A stretch of DNA of 64,000 nt from Vulcaniibacterium thermophilum (GTDB taxonomy: Bacteria; Pseudomonadota; Gammaproteobacteria; Xanthomonadales; Xanthomonadaceae): contig NZ_VOHJ01000015.1 in the NCBI RefSeq assembly GCF_007923255.1, positions 1 to 64,000 of the forward strand. Direction: 5' to 3'. Positions 27,248 to 35,875 of the stretch are shown one piece after another. Made by a program: the position numbers and the translations under genes. The first letter of the stretch is position 1. Each line of letters opens with the position of its first letter. The notes below the pieces were generated by a model that was not told the DNA's origin, did no database searches, and saw only the letters and a program-made list of their open reading frames with translations.

Positions 27248-28672
27248 TCAGTTGGTGCCCGGACGCACCATCACGTGGTTGCTGATCGAGCCGTTGGCCG
27301 GATTCACGATCTGGTACAGACCCTGGATCTGGTTGGTCGGCGCGTCGACCGTGATGATCACCGTGGCGCGGGTGCCGGCGCTGAAGCCGGTGATGAACGT
27401 GTTGGTCTCGAAGAAGCGGCTGCCGTTGGCCGGGATGGTGCCGGACATGTTGGCGGCGTTCGTCGAGATCACGTTGCCCGTCTCACCGATCACGCGGATG
27501 CGGTAGTTGCGGGCCACCGAGCCGGTGTTGGTCAGCATGATGCGGCTGAGGTAGCCGCTCGGCAGCTGCACCAGCGGCGCCTGCAGCTCGGTGCCGTTGC
27601 GGACGATCGAGCCGGAAGCGTGCGGGCCGCGGTTGGTGACCGCATAGGTGGTCGGCGCGGCCGACACGGCAATCAGCTGCGCCGTGTAGTCCGTGACCGG
27701 GATCGCGGTCGTGCCGTTGCGGGTCACGCAGAACGAGGTGCCGGCCGGCAGAGCGGTGGCGCCCACGTTGAACGTCGCGGTGTTGCCGCCGGTGATGGTC
27801 GCGGTCATGCCGGCGATCGGCGTGGCGCAGTTGCCGCCGCTGGAGAGGAACGCGCTGGTCGCATAGCTGAAGTCGCCGCTGACCACGATGCGGGTGCCCG
27901 TGGCGCCGGTGGCCATCAGATCGGCCAGCGTGATGGCCGAACCGTCGATGTCGTACGGAGCGGTCTGCGGGCCCGCAGCGTCCGGATCGACCAGGTCATA
28001 GACCCAGCTGGCCAGCTCGGCGGTCGCCGCGGTGGTGTCGCCCGACGCCAGGAAGTCCAGGTAGTCGGTCGACACATCGGCGGTCGCCGTGAACGGCGTG
28101 CTGGTGAAGTTGTAGCTGTCACGGAAGGCCAGGTACGGGCCCGCGGAGAGCGAGTTCGGAATGCGGCCCGTGGTGCCGCCGGCCTGCGCCTGCGACGGCT
28201 GGTCGTACAGGGCGACGTTGCAGACCACGTCGGAGCTGGTGCCGGTGATCTGGTGATCGCCCGTGATGGTGAACGTGTCGGCGGCCACGACGTTGTTGGC
28301 ACCGCCCAGCGAGGTGACCGAGAAGGTCAGCACGTTGGTGCCGATGCCGTTGATCGAACCGAAGTTGACGGAGCCCGGATCGTTCGAGACGACGGTCAGG
28401 CCGGTACCGAAGCGGAAGTTGCCCGAGCACTCGACGCGCGCGTAGCGGACTTCGCCGTCGGAGAAGTTGTAACCGACGTTCCAGGACAGCTCGGTGGCGT
28501 CGACACCCGCCGTCGAGTCGGTGTTGAGGGTGACCGGCGCGGCCGGGGTGGCGATGATCTCGCGCGCGAAGTACGCCGGCGCGCCGCCCGTGGAGATGTT
28601 GGCGGCATAGGCATTGCCCGCCAGCAGGGCTCCGGCGACAGCCGTAGCGAGAGCCTTCTTGTTCAAGGACAT
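27248..28672 (-). CDS. Abundant-looking exported protein, possible surface-layer type
   Basis: A 474-residue secreted protein that I cannot place in a named family. A Sec signal peptide (MSLNKKALATAVAGALLAGN, cleavage likely after NAYA) is followed by Gly/Ser/Thr/Asn-rich, predicted all-beta sequence with few lysines. There are four cysteines in total (VECSGN, DVVCNV, GGNCAT, TSFCVT), enough for two disulfides. The C-terminal 120 residues form a separate block (LSRIMLTNTGSVARNYRIRV to NHVMVRP). It has a near-consensus promoter, a leader of roughly 190 bases, AGGAG about 9 bases before ATG, and a strong terminator. It sits directly downstream of gspD, so it may be a substrate of that secretion system. 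Confidence 0.7.
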   Translation of the reverse strand: MSLNKKALATAVAGALLAGNAYAANISTGGAPAYFAREIIATPAAPVTLNTDSTAGVDATELSWNVGYNFSDGEVRYARVECSGNFRFGTGLTVVSNDPGSVNFGSINGIGTNVLTFSVTSLGGANNVVAADTFTITGDHQITGTSSDVVCNVALYDQPSQAQAGGTTGRIPNSLSAGPYLAFRDSYNFTSTPFTATADVSTDYLDFLASGDTTAATAELASWVYDLVDPDAAGPQTAPYDIDGSAITLADLMATGATGTRIVVSGDFSYATSAFLSSGGNCATPIAGMTATITGGNTATFNVGATALPAGTSFCVTRNGTTAIPVTDYTAQLIAVSAAPTTYAVTNRGPHASGSIVRNGTELQAPLVQLPSGYLSRIMLTNTGSVARNYRIRVIGETGNVISTNAANMSGTIPANGSRFFETNTFITGFSAGTRATVIITVDAPTNQIQGLYQIVNPANGSISNHVMVRPGTN

Positions 28673-28866
28673 TCTTTTGCTCCTAAGCTTAGGATTGATT
28701 TTTCTTGCGAAGCACTACGCCTGGACACTACCCACCGCCCGCACGCACGTGCCGGCGCCGGCACCCCGGTCGGGCCGGTGGCGGAGATTCTTCATGACTC
28801 CCCTGTCCCCCGTTCCTCGACCTTCCTGCGCATGCTCAAGCACTGCGCAGTCCCCAGGCGGCACCG

Positions 28867-28896
28867 ACTATACGGGGGCCGTTAAACCGCCGTCAA
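28867..28896 (-). promoter_or_regulatory. Sigma-70-type promoter for the exported protein
   Basis: On the minus strand TTGACG (28891-28896) and TATAGT (28867-28872) are separated by 18 bases, close to the consensus. Transcription would begin about 190 bases before the ATG at 28672, giving a long 5' leader. I see no riboswitch consensus in the leader. Just upstream, a 7-bp stem (28910-28916 with 28928-28934) follows the gspD stop and may be a weak terminator. Confidence 0.7.
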
Positions 28897-28938
28897 TCTA
28901 CTTGAAACGGTCATCTACCTGACCAGCAGATGACTGTC

Positions 28939-31086
28939 TCACTCTTCCTTGCCGGTACCGAAGCGGGCGCGGACGGCTTCCGTGATCGCCTTCGCTTGCG
29001 TCGCGTCCTCGACCACGTACGGGGTGATGAGCATCAGCAGCTCGGTTCGTGTTCCCTCCTTGCGCCGGTTCTGGAACAGCCGGCCAAGGCCCGGGATATC
29101 CCCCAGCAAGGGCACCTTGCTCTTGCCGTCGCTGTTGGTGCTCGAGATCAGCCCGCCGAGCAGCATGCTCTCGCCGTCGGACAGGGTGAGACTCGTCTGC
29201 AACCGCCTGCTGAAGATGCTGGGCGAAGGAATGTCGCTGCTCTCGGTCTGGGTGGCCTCGCTGACCTCCTGAGCGATCTTGAGATCGACCCGTTGTCCCG
29301 AATGCACAACGGCCTCGATCTCCAGCAGCACACCGGTCTTGCGGTACTGGATCGACTGCAGGATGGACGGCGTTTCCCCCGGGCTGGGCAGGTCCGGCGC
29401 GGTCGCCTGACTGGTGATGATGGGGACCTCGGTGCCGACGTCGATGCTGGCCTTCTCCCCGCTCTTCACGAGCAGGCGGGGCGTCGAGAGGATCGACACG
29501 CGACTGTCGCGCGCGAACAGGTTGACCAGTGCGCTTACCTGCCCCGAGGACGAGATCGCCCGCCAGACCAGTCCGCCGGCATTGGGCTGCGAGCCGCCAA
29601 GCGCCGTCAACGGCCCTGACATGCCTTCGAAATTGATGTTCCGCAAGGCCCATTCGATGCCGTGACTGAACTCGTCAGTCAGGGTGACCTCCGCTACGGT
29701 GACCTCGATCACCACCTGCCTGGCAGGCTGGTCCAAGCGGGCGAGGACGCCCTGGATCGCCCGCCAGCGCTGCCCATCGCCTTGGTAGACGATGACATTG
29801 CGGATGGGGTCGACCGCCAGCCGCCCTCCGTTGCCTGCAATGGACACCACCTGGTTCGACGCACCCGCCTGCCCTTGCGGAGCGCCCGGCGTACCGCTGC
29901 CGCCCGCGGCCGCCGAGCCCGAGGCGGGCGCCGTCGGCGCATTGGCGCCGCCGACCAGCGCCTGCAGGATCGGAACCAGCGTTTCAACCGTGGTATGGCG
30001 AGCGGAATAGAGGTAGACCCCGCCGCCGCCTGCACTCTCGTCGGTCGGCTGGTCGAGGCGCTCCGCCCACTCGGACGCTGCACGCAGCGCCGCCTCCGAC
30101 TCGCTGAACACGATCAGGGCGTTCGCCGATTGCACGGGCACGAAGGTCAGCGCGCCCGAAGTGCCGGGCCCCATCCGCACCGAAATGCCCTGCGCATTGA
30201 GTACCTCGCGCAGGTCGCGCGCCAGTTGGTCGACCGACAGGTAAAGGGGATTGATGCGGATCGACCGCTTGTCGCGAAGCGCAGCCTTGTCGAGGGTGAG
30301 GACTGCGTCCATCGCCGCCTGGACCGCATCGCCGGGGCCGCTGAGCAGCAAGGCATTAGCCTCGATCATCTCGGTGATGGTGACACCGCTGTTGCCCAGG
30401 AGGATGCGCACCTGCGCGGCGATGCGTCCGGGTTCGCCGATGTCCAGCGGGATCGCCACGAACACCGGCCGCTGGCCGGCCGGCACGTCCGGAAGCGCTC
30501 GCGTGACGACCACGCGCGGCGCAGCGCCGGTCGCGGACGGTATAGGGCTGAAGCGGAGCAACGTGCCGACGGGCTGTACACGCACGCCGTAGTTTCGAAG
30601 TACTTCGGCCGCGATGGCATAAAGCTTTTCAGGCTCCTGCGGTTCCGTCAGCCGCAGGGTCACCAGCTCGGTCCGATCACGGACCGCCTGCTCGATCTCG
30701 ATCGGAAAGCCGAGTTCCGTGCCGAACACCACGTTGATGAACGCGGACAGCGGCACGCCATCCAATGCCAGCGCAACCGGCTTCCTGTTCGGGATGGGGG
30801 GAACGGGAGACTCGGCCGGTTGTTGCTGGGCTGCCGGTGCTGCGGCCGGGAGCGTCGGCCCCTCCTCGAGGCGCGGGCGGGTTGCGCCGCCTTGCTGTTG
30901 GAGAACATCGTCCTGCGCGGGCGGTGGATTCGGCGCGCGAAGCGGCGCCGGAAATTTGGGCGGGCGAACGGCGCATGCCGCCAAGGTGCCGGCCAGGAGA
31001 ACGGCCAGGACGATGCGGACCGCATAGGCGATGCGTGCACGTCCGGGCTCGGACCGGCAAGTGGAATGGGGCGGCGTCTGGCTCAT
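28939..31086 (-). CDS. gspD: Type II secretion secretin (GspD/XpsD), lipoprotein
   Basis: A 715-residue outer-membrane secretin forming the exit channel of the T2SS. A lipoprotein signal ends in LLAGTLAACAV, giving a lipidated cysteine about 38 residues from the start; Xanthomonas XpsD is also a lipoprotein. Then come a Pro/Gln-rich linker, the N0 domain (ALDGVPLSAFINVVFGTELG), ring-building N1-N3 domains with a Gly/Ala/Ser-rich loop, and the secretin core (VPIITSQATAPDLP, LLGDIPGLGRLFQNRRKEGT). The start 31086 (MSQTPPHS) is chosen over 31113. Last gene of the cluster, 46 bases after xpsN. Confidence 0.95.
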   Translation of the reverse strand: MSQTPPHSTCRSEPGRARIAYAVRIVLAVLLAGTLAACAVRPPKFPAPLRAPNPPPAQDDVLQQQGGATRPRLEEGPTLPAAAPAAQQQPAESPVPPIPNRKPVALALDGVPLSAFINVVFGTELGFPIEIEQAVRDRTELVTLRLTEPQEPEKLYAIAAEVLRNYGVRVQPVGTLLRFSPIPSATGAAPRVVVTRALPDVPAGQRPVFVAIPLDIGEPGRIAAQVRILLGNSGVTITEMIEANALLLSGPGDAVQAAMDAVLTLDKAALRDKRSIRINPLYLSVDQLARDLREVLNAQGISVRMGPGTSGALTFVPVQSANALIVFSESEAALRAASEWAERLDQPTDESAGGGGVYLYSARHTTVETLVPILQALVGGANAPTAPASGSAAAGGSGTPGAPQGQAGASNQVVSIAGNGGRLAVDPIRNVIVYQGDGQRWRAIQGVLARLDQPARQVVIEVTVAEVTLTDEFSHGIEWALRNINFEGMSGPLTALGGSQPNAGGLVWRAISSSGQVSALVNLFARDSRVSILSTPRLLVKSGEKASIDVGTEVPIITSQATAPDLPSPGETPSILQSIQYRKTGVLLEIEAVVHSGQRVDLKIAQEVSEATQTESSDIPSPSIFSRRLQTSLTLSDGESMLLGGLISSTNSDGKSKVPLLGDIPGLGRLFQNRRKEGTRTELLMLITPYVVEDATQAKAITEAVRARFGTGKEE

Positions 31087-31132
31087 GGCAAGGCTCGGTG
31101 TCCTGGCAAACAACGGCGACGGTACGAGACCG

Positions 31133-31606
31133 TCAGGGACGAACAGGGTTCCTCAAAAGAGGCAGCGGGTCGGCGAGCAGTTCCTGGTCGTGCTGCTCGC
31201 CCCGGCCATCCTTCCAGATCACACGCGATCTGGAGATTTTCATCACACGACCGCCATCGGGCAGGCGCCCACCGACGCGGACGTGGTATTCCGCGGGCGC
31301 GCCCGGCACGACAAACACGGCGTACGCGAAGCGCCCGGACTTCACGACGCCCACCGGCACCGGCGGGGGCGGAGGAGGCGGCTCGGGCGGCGGGGGCGGG
31401 GGCGGAGGCGCGCCCCAGGGGGCGCGCTCTTCCCAGATGCGATCCGCGGATGCGAGTGCGGGCTTGGCGGGAGCAGGGAGGCTCCACTCGGCGCGGGCGC
31501 CATTCCGCGGCGCATCGGTCCGCGGCAGTCCGCCACGGAATGCAAGCAGGCCGCCGAGCGCCGCAGCAAGCACCATCCCGAGGATGATCCTCAACCCCGC
31601 GCTCAT
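31133..31606 (-). CDS. gspN: Type II secretion protein N (XpsN, GspC-like)
   Basis: A 157-residue bitopic inner-membrane protein that in Xanthomonas takes the place of GspC, linking the inner-membrane platform to the secretin. One N-terminal membrane helix (IILGMVLAAALGGLLAF) is followed by a periplasmic part with an extreme proline linker of 15 prolines in 16 residues (about residues 53-68). A compact C-terminal HR-like domain follows (YHVRVGGRLPDGGRVMKISR). No PDZ domain is seen. The start overlaps the gspM stop (ATGA). The symbol is by Xanthomonas synteny and position. Confidence 0.85.
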   Translation of the reverse strand: MSAGLRIILGMVLAAALGGLLAFRGGLPRTDAPRNGARAEWSLPAPAKPALASADRIWEERAPWGAPPPPPPPPEPPPPPPPVPVGVVKSGRFAYAVFVVPGAPAEYHVRVGGRLPDGGRVMKISRSRVIWKDGRGEQHDQELLADPLPLLRNPVRP

Positions 31607-32388
31607 CGCTTCTGTCCCCCGCCCGTAACCGGTTCGCGCGCGATCGAGGGCACGATGCCACGCGTGCTCGGTGGCCGCCCGGTTTCCGCCGCGCGGGCCT
31701 TCCTGCCTGGGGTCCCGGCATCCGAGGCGGCCCGGGCCGCGGAGGGAGGCGACGCCGACGGAGAATCGGTCGCAGGATCGCCCGATCGCGGCGATCCCAC
31801 CTTGGCCGTATCGGCCGGACGGCGCGCGCCTTTGCGGTAGTAGCCGCGCACGATGACCGACAGGCGGGTTTCGCCCTCGCCGGAGGCCTCGACGCGCTCG
31901 GCCTGCACCCAAGGAAGGGCCTCGCTCAGCATGCGCATGACATCGCGCACCTTGCCGAGCGGAGCCACCACGTCGAACCGCGCCGGCACCTGCCAGAGTC
32001 CGGGGTAGTCCGGCACGTCGGCCGCGGTCTCGACTTCGATCCGCTCGACGCGCACTCCGGTCGGCGGCAACTGCGCGGCAAGCCACGCCTGCATCTCCGC
32101 CTTCGCCGCACCCGCGGTGGGCACCGGCGGCACGCTGTCGCGTTCGGCGCGGAGCCGGGCCTCGGTCTGACTGGCGCGCTTGGGCCAGAGGGCCTCGCGG
32201 CTGGCCTCTTCCAGCCGCTGCAGCAGCTCGAGGTCGCGCCCGTAGTCGGCGGCGATCGCAGCGCGACGCTCGCTGAGGGCGGAAGCGGCATGCGCTCCGG
32301 CGATCAGCAGGATCACCAGGGCGCCCAGACGCAGGCGGCGGTTGCTCCGCCATTCCTGCCGCGCACGCTGCACATGCGCGGCGATCAC
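31603..32388 (-). CDS. gspM: Type II secretion protein M
   Basis: A 261-residue inner-membrane T2SS platform protein. One helix (LRLGALVILLIAGAHAASAL) is followed by a coiled region (AADYGRDLELLQRLEEASRE) and a ferredoxin-like periplasmic domain ending near residue 185 (RLSVIVRGYYRKGA). It then continues about 75 residues in a Ser/Pro/Ala/Arg-rich, probably disordered tail, unusual for GspM. It overlaps gspL upstream and gspN downstream by four bases each (ATGA), implying coupled translation. Confidence 0.88.
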   Translation of the reverse strand: MIAAHVQRARQEWRSNRRLRLGALVILLIAGAHAASALSERRAAIAADYGRDLELLQRLEEASREALWPKRASQTEARLRAERDSVPPVPTAGAAKAEMQAWLAAQLPPTGVRVERIEVETAADVPDYPGLWQVPARFDVVAPLGKVRDVMRMLSEALPWVQAERVEASGEGETRLSVIVRGYYRKGARRPADTAKVGSPRSGDPATDSPSASPPSAARAASDAGTPGRKARAAETGRPPSTRGIVPSIAREPVTGGGQKR

Positions 32389-33437
32389 GGCCTGGCCTCC
32401 GGCGTGACGATGCCCGGCAGGGTGAATTCGAGCTGCATGGCCCCGGTCGGCAACGAAGTGGCGGAGACGTCGGCGAGAACCTTGTTCTTCTCGAACGCGG
32501 CGACGAAGGCGCGCGGATCGGTCTCGGCGGACTTCACCGTGACCTGCAGCTTGCCGCCTTCCCGGACCCAGCCCGTGAGCAGGCTTCCCTTCGGCAATGC
32601 GGCGACGATGTCGGCCATGAGGCGATAGTCGCTCACGCCGCGCTGGAGCTCCCTCAGGCGCAGCAGCTCATCGCGCGCCGTCTCCGCGCGCTCGCGTGCA
32701 GCCAGCAGCGGCGTGGAGCGCGCGCGCATCGTCTCCAGGCGGGCCTGCAGGTCACGTTGCGCATCCTGCCAGCGGGCCAGCGCGGCCACCTGCCACCCCA
32801 GCACGACCGCGAGAATCCACAGCGCGCCGATCCACGCCCAGCGTTCAAGGCGTGCTGGCGAGCCCGGCCACGCGCGCCGGCTTTCTGCCCACGGCGCCGC
32901 CCAGGCGGCTTCGATGGGCTCCGGCACCGTCCGCGCATGATCCGGACCGAGCCCGCAGGCGCGCACGAAACGCCGCCACTGCTCCTCGCTGGGACGCTGC
33001 GGCCAGTACTGGCTGGCCTGCAGGACGCCTTCGCGCCAGTACTGCCCTTCCACCCCCTCCACCAGCCGGAGCAGCCGCACGCCATCGACCAGCGGGGGCT
33101 CGCGCACGAGACTCTCCGGCGTCCAGGCCTCTTCACTGCGGGCGACGGCGGGGTCGGGCGTGGTCCAGAACCAAAGGTGGGCGATCCCGCCGGTCCACGC
33201 GATACGCGCCGGCGCGCCTTCGACCGGTTCGTGCTGGCGCGCGGCGATGCGCGCGGCACCGGCACGCTGGCGCGGCGGGAGCGCCGCCAGATCCAGACGG
33301 CGATACAGGCACTGCGCTCTCGGCACCACCCACTCCGACGCGCCGAGCAGGCCGCCACGCGCGACGACCTTCGGCTCAGGGCCGATCAGGCGCCGCGTCG
33401 GCGAGAAGATCGCTGCCAGGGTCTTGCGCTGGGGCAT
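32385..33437 (-). CDS. gspL: Type II secretion protein L
   Basis: Bitopic T2SS platform protein, about 350 residues from this start. The cytoplasmic half, which would bind the GspE ATPase, covers roughly residues 1-220. The membrane helix is WAWIGALWILAVVLGWQVAALA, then a coiled stretch and a periplasmic ferredoxin-like domain (LLTGWVREGGKLQVTVKSAE). The start is uncertain: ATG 33437 overlaps gspK by 62 bases, ATG 33518 would give 377 residues (nearer the 373 of X. campestris XpsL), and GTG codons further in are possible. No clear ribosome-binding site decides between them. Confidence 0.85.
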   Translation of the reverse strand: MPQRKTLAAIFSPTRRLIGPEPKVVARGGLLGASEWVVPRAQCLYRRLDLAALPPRQRAGAARIAARQHEPVEGAPARIAWTGGIAHLWFWTTPDPAVARSEEAWTPESLVREPPLVDGVRLLRLVEGVEGQYWREGVLQASQYWPQRPSEEQWRRFVRACGLGPDHARTVPEPIEAAWAAPWAESRRAWPGSPARLERWAWIGALWILAVVLGWQVAALARWQDAQRDLQARLETMRARSTPLLAARERAETARDELLRLRELQRGVSDYRLMADIVAALPKGSLLTGWVREGGKLQVTVKSAETDPRAFVAAFEKNKVLADVSATSLPTGAMQLEFTLPGIVTPEARP

Positions 33438-34437
33438 CGGAGGAAGGTCGGGGAACCGGATAGGCGGCCAGGATGGACCACGGGGCCCGCTTGTCCGCAA
33501 GGGGCGTGAATCGTACATGGATGCGCCAGCCGGCGCCCGTCCGGCCCCACAGCGTCATGCGTAAGGTGTCTGAAGGCAGCACCCGGTAATCGATCAGCGG
33601 GTCGCCCGGCAGGCGCACGCCGGCCACGGTCTGCACCTCGAGCCCCGACGCGAAGGGCTGCGTGCGCCGGCGCGCAACCACGGTGCGGCAGGTCTGGGGG
33701 CACCCGGGCAACCACGTGGCCAAGAGGGATTCGGGCGCGGTATTGAGGTTGACCGCGCCGGAATAGAACACGGTGGCTTCTTCCGGCAGGCGTGCGCGCA
33801 CCCCGGCGGGCAGCTCGGACCATCCCAGCGCCCGCAGCACTTCGCCCGGAATCAGCGGACGCCGGTTCGGTGGCGGTTCGCGCCCGGCCTGTTCGTATTC
33901 CCTTTGTTCGGCGCCATTCAGGCGCTTCAGGCGGTCTTCGTCGATGTAATCCAGTAGCGCGTCGCGCAGGCGTCCGATCTGTTCGCGGCGCACGCCGGCG
34001 GATTCCAGATAGCGATCCACCAGCGCCGAAGTCGGAAGCAGAAGGCCCAGCAGCCCCGCCTCGTCCTGCAGGGCGAAGCGGGCCGCCCCGCGCCCCCGAT
34101 AGACCGTTCCGTCCAGCCGCAGCTCGCCACCGCGCGGGTCGGTCCGCAGCGCACCGAATTCCTGCAGCCGCAGACTGGCGCGCTCGGCTTCCGTCAGCGC
34201 CCGCGTGGGCAAGCCGGCGAGGGTCACTTCGCGGGTTGCACCGAGGTACAGCAAGGCATCGCGCGTCGACGCCATCGCGATGGCGTCTGCGGTGCGATCG
34301 CGGGCATCGCTCGCCTCGCGGACTTCCTCGTAACTCCACAGGGTGAGCAGAGCGACCGCGAGGGTGATGGCGGCGAGGATCCACAAGGTGACCGCCAGCA
34401 CGAACCCGCGCTGCGCGCCGCGTCGCTCAGTAGACAC
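33376..34437 (-). CDS. gspK: Type II secretion minor pseudopilin GspK
   Basis: A 353-residue minor pseudopilin that with GspI and GspJ forms the tip of the pseudopilus. The prepilin cleavage site is RGFVLAVTLWILAAITLAVA; it lacks the usual Glu at position +5, as is normal for GspK. The alpha-domain insertion follows (LLDYIDEDRLKRLNGAEQRE), then VNLNTAPESLLATWLPG and RRRTQPFASGLEVQ. The GTG at 34437 (VSTERRGAQRG) is chosen because it gives a normal short prepilin leader; it overlaps the gspJ stop by 11 bases. Confidence 0.9.
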   Translation of the reverse strand: MSTERRGAQRGFVLAVTLWILAAITLAVALLTLWSYEEVREASDARDRTADAIAMASTRDALLYLGATREVTLAGLPTRALTEAERASLRLQEFGALRTDPRGGELRLDGTVYRGRGAARFALQDEAGLLGLLLPTSALVDRYLESAGVRREQIGRLRDALLDYIDEDRLKRLNGAEQREYEQAGREPPPNRRPLIPGEVLRALGWSELPAGVRARLPEEATVFYSGAVNLNTAPESLLATWLPGCPQTCRTVVARRRTQPFASGLEVQTVAGVRLPGDPLIDYRVLPSDTLRMTLWGRTGAGWRIHVRFTPLADKRAPWSILAAYPVPRPSSDAPAQDPGSDLLADAAPDRP

Positions 34438-35026
34438 CGGACTCGTTCCTCCGCAGCCGGGTCGGGAGTCGGGGATCGGACGCGATGGCGACCCACCAGG
34501 CGATGGTGCCCCTGCCCGTTCGCGCTTCGAAACGGACCAGACGCGGCAGGCGCTCGTCCGCCTCGGTCTCGGGCTCCCAGATGTCATGCCACTGGCCGTC
34601 GACACCCAGGTAGGCGAAGCGGGCCTCGTACAAAGGGCCGGGAACGGCGGTGACTTCCCCGAGCCGCTCATCGCCATACCGCAGCTCGATGCCATTCGCC
34701 CCCCTCTGCAGCGACCATCGCACGCGGGCCGGCCCTGACCCGGCGAGGGGCCGCGCGGTGACGAAATCGACCGCGGTGCTATTGCCGCGCATTTCGCCCA
34801 GACCGTCGGGCAGATCGATCAGCGCGGCCGCCACGGAATCGCGGAACCACGCCTCCTGCAACGCCGCCAGACGCGCCTCGCCCTGGTGACGCAGCAGGCG
34901 CGTACGCAGGTTCAGCGTCTGATTGAGCGCCTGCATCAGCACGGCGACCAGCAGTGACACGATCACCAGAGTGACGATCGTTTCGAGCAGAGTGAACCCT
35001 GCCTGGCGTGCGCGCCTGTGCGTCAC
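34427..35026 (-). CDS. gspJ: Type II secretion minor pseudopilin GspJ
   Basis: A 199-residue minor pseudopilin. The type IV prepilin signature is QAGFTLLETIVTLVIVSLLV with Glu at +5 of the mature form. GTG at 35026 gives a nine-residue leader (VTHRRARQA) and overlaps the gspI stop as GTGA. A longer ATG frame to 35203 is rejected since it would run through gspI. The C-terminal part (VRWSLQRGANGIELRYGDER, RFAYLGVDGQWHDIWEPE) fits the GspJ beta domain. Confidence 0.9.
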   Translation of the reverse strand: MTHRRARQAGFTLLETIVTLVIVSLLVAVLMQALNQTLNLRTRLLRHQGEARLAALQEAWFRDSVAAALIDLPDGLGEMRGNSTAVDFVTARPLAGSGPARVRWSLQRGANGIELRYGDERLGEVTAVPGPLYEARFAYLGVDGQWHDIWEPETEADERLPRLVRFEARTGRGTIAWWVAIASDPRLPTRLRRNESGVY

Positions 35027-35451
35027 AGCCGCGGCGCCTCGCGCACCTGGCGATAGCCGACACGGAGACGTTCGACCTCCTCCGCGATGGCACCGTCGCG
35101 CCAGAGCTCCATGCGCAGACGGTACAGCCCGACGCGGTAAAGGCCGGGCTGCAGGTGGCCGGTGACCGCATCGCGTTCCGGCTCCACCGGCTCGCTCGTC
35201 CATCGCAGGCGGAAGCCTCCGAGAAGCTGTTCGCCCCGCGGTTGCTCCATCGGGTTGATCCGCTCGCTCCAGGCCAGCGCATTGCGCATGGCCGTGTCCG
35301 CTTCGCGCGCGCGCTCGGCGCGCTCGGCCATCCGCACGGACTGGGCGATCGCCGCGAACAGGGCCAAGCCCGCCGCGGAAAGAATGGCGAGCGCGACGAT
35401 CGCCTCCAGCAGCGAGAAACCGGCCACCGCGGAATGGCGGTTACGGCGCAT
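35023..35451 (-). CDS. gspI: Type II secretion minor pseudopilin GspI
   Basis: A 142-residue minor pseudopilin, the likely initiator of the tip complex. The processing site is VAGFSLLEAIVALAILSAAG with a leader of about ten residues (MRRNRHSAVA). It ends four bases into gspJ and overlaps gspH by 11 bases, in line with one translationally coupled unit. The C-terminal domain is short, as expected. Confidence 0.92.
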   Translation of the reverse strand: MRRNRHSAVAGFSLLEAIVALAILSAAGLALFAAIAQSVRMAERAERAREADTAMRNALAWSERINPMEQPRGEQLLGGFRLRWTSEPVEPERDAVTGHLQPGLYRVGLYRLRMELWRDGAIAEEVERLRVGYRQVREAPRL

Positions 35452-35875
35452 CGCTCACCACGCAATCCGGTTCCCGCAACCGCCAGACCTCGGTGGCACC
35501 GCGTCCGTCCACGCGCACGCGCGCCGCAGCGCAAACGCCGCTGGCTTCGATCTGCAGCACATCGAGCGGCACCACGCGCCAGCCGGCCGGCAGGCTGAGC
35601 GCCGCGGCCAGTGCGGTGGCGTCCTCGGCCTGCACCGTCAGCGGACGGTCGTCGCGACGAACGCGCAGCGGCAGGCTCTCGAGCTGGCGACGCACTTCGG
35701 CGCGCTCACCGCTGCCCGCCACCGCGTCGTAGGTTCGCTCCAGCCGAGGTGCGGCGACGGCAGCCGCGATCGCGATCAACGCGAGCACGATCAGCAGCTC
35801 CAGCAGGGTGAATCCGGCCGCCACGGTCGGCCGGACACGCGGTTCACTGCGGCGGCAGGAAACCGACATCGGCAT
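35441..35875 (-). CDS. gspH: Type II secretion minor pseudopilin GspH
   Basis: A pseudopilin of about 144 residues. The prepilin site is VAAGFTLLELLIVLALIAIA. The start is ambiguous: ATG 35875 (with GAGGG about 7 bases upstream) and ATG 35869 give leaders of about 20 residues and overlap gspG, while an in-frame GTG closer to the cleavage site (MAAG) would give a very short leader with no overlap. It fits the H position of the E-to-D gene order. Confidence 0.87.
   Translation of the reverse strand: MPMSVSCRRSEPRVRPTVAAGFTLLELLIVLALIAIAAAVAAPRLERTYDAVAGSGERAEVRRQLESLPLRVRRDDRPLTVQAEDATALAAALSLPAGWRVVPLDVLQIEASGVCAAARVRVDGRGATEVWRLREPDCVVSDAP

Noticed and set aside
28673-28866. Riboswitch (c-di-GMP type) in the long leader of the exported protein
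   Set aside because: The conserved GEMM-I core bases are not present; only a long leader can be claimed.
27275-28885. 536-codon plus-strand frame opposite the exported-protein gene
   Set aside because: Val/Asp/Gly/Arg-rich mirror of a beta-rich protein; the minus strand has signal peptide, promoter, ribosome-binding site and terminator.
33438-33518. Upstream start for GspL giving 377 residues
   Set aside because: It would overlap gspK by 143 bases with no ribosome-binding site; kept as an alternative since XpsL length is similar.
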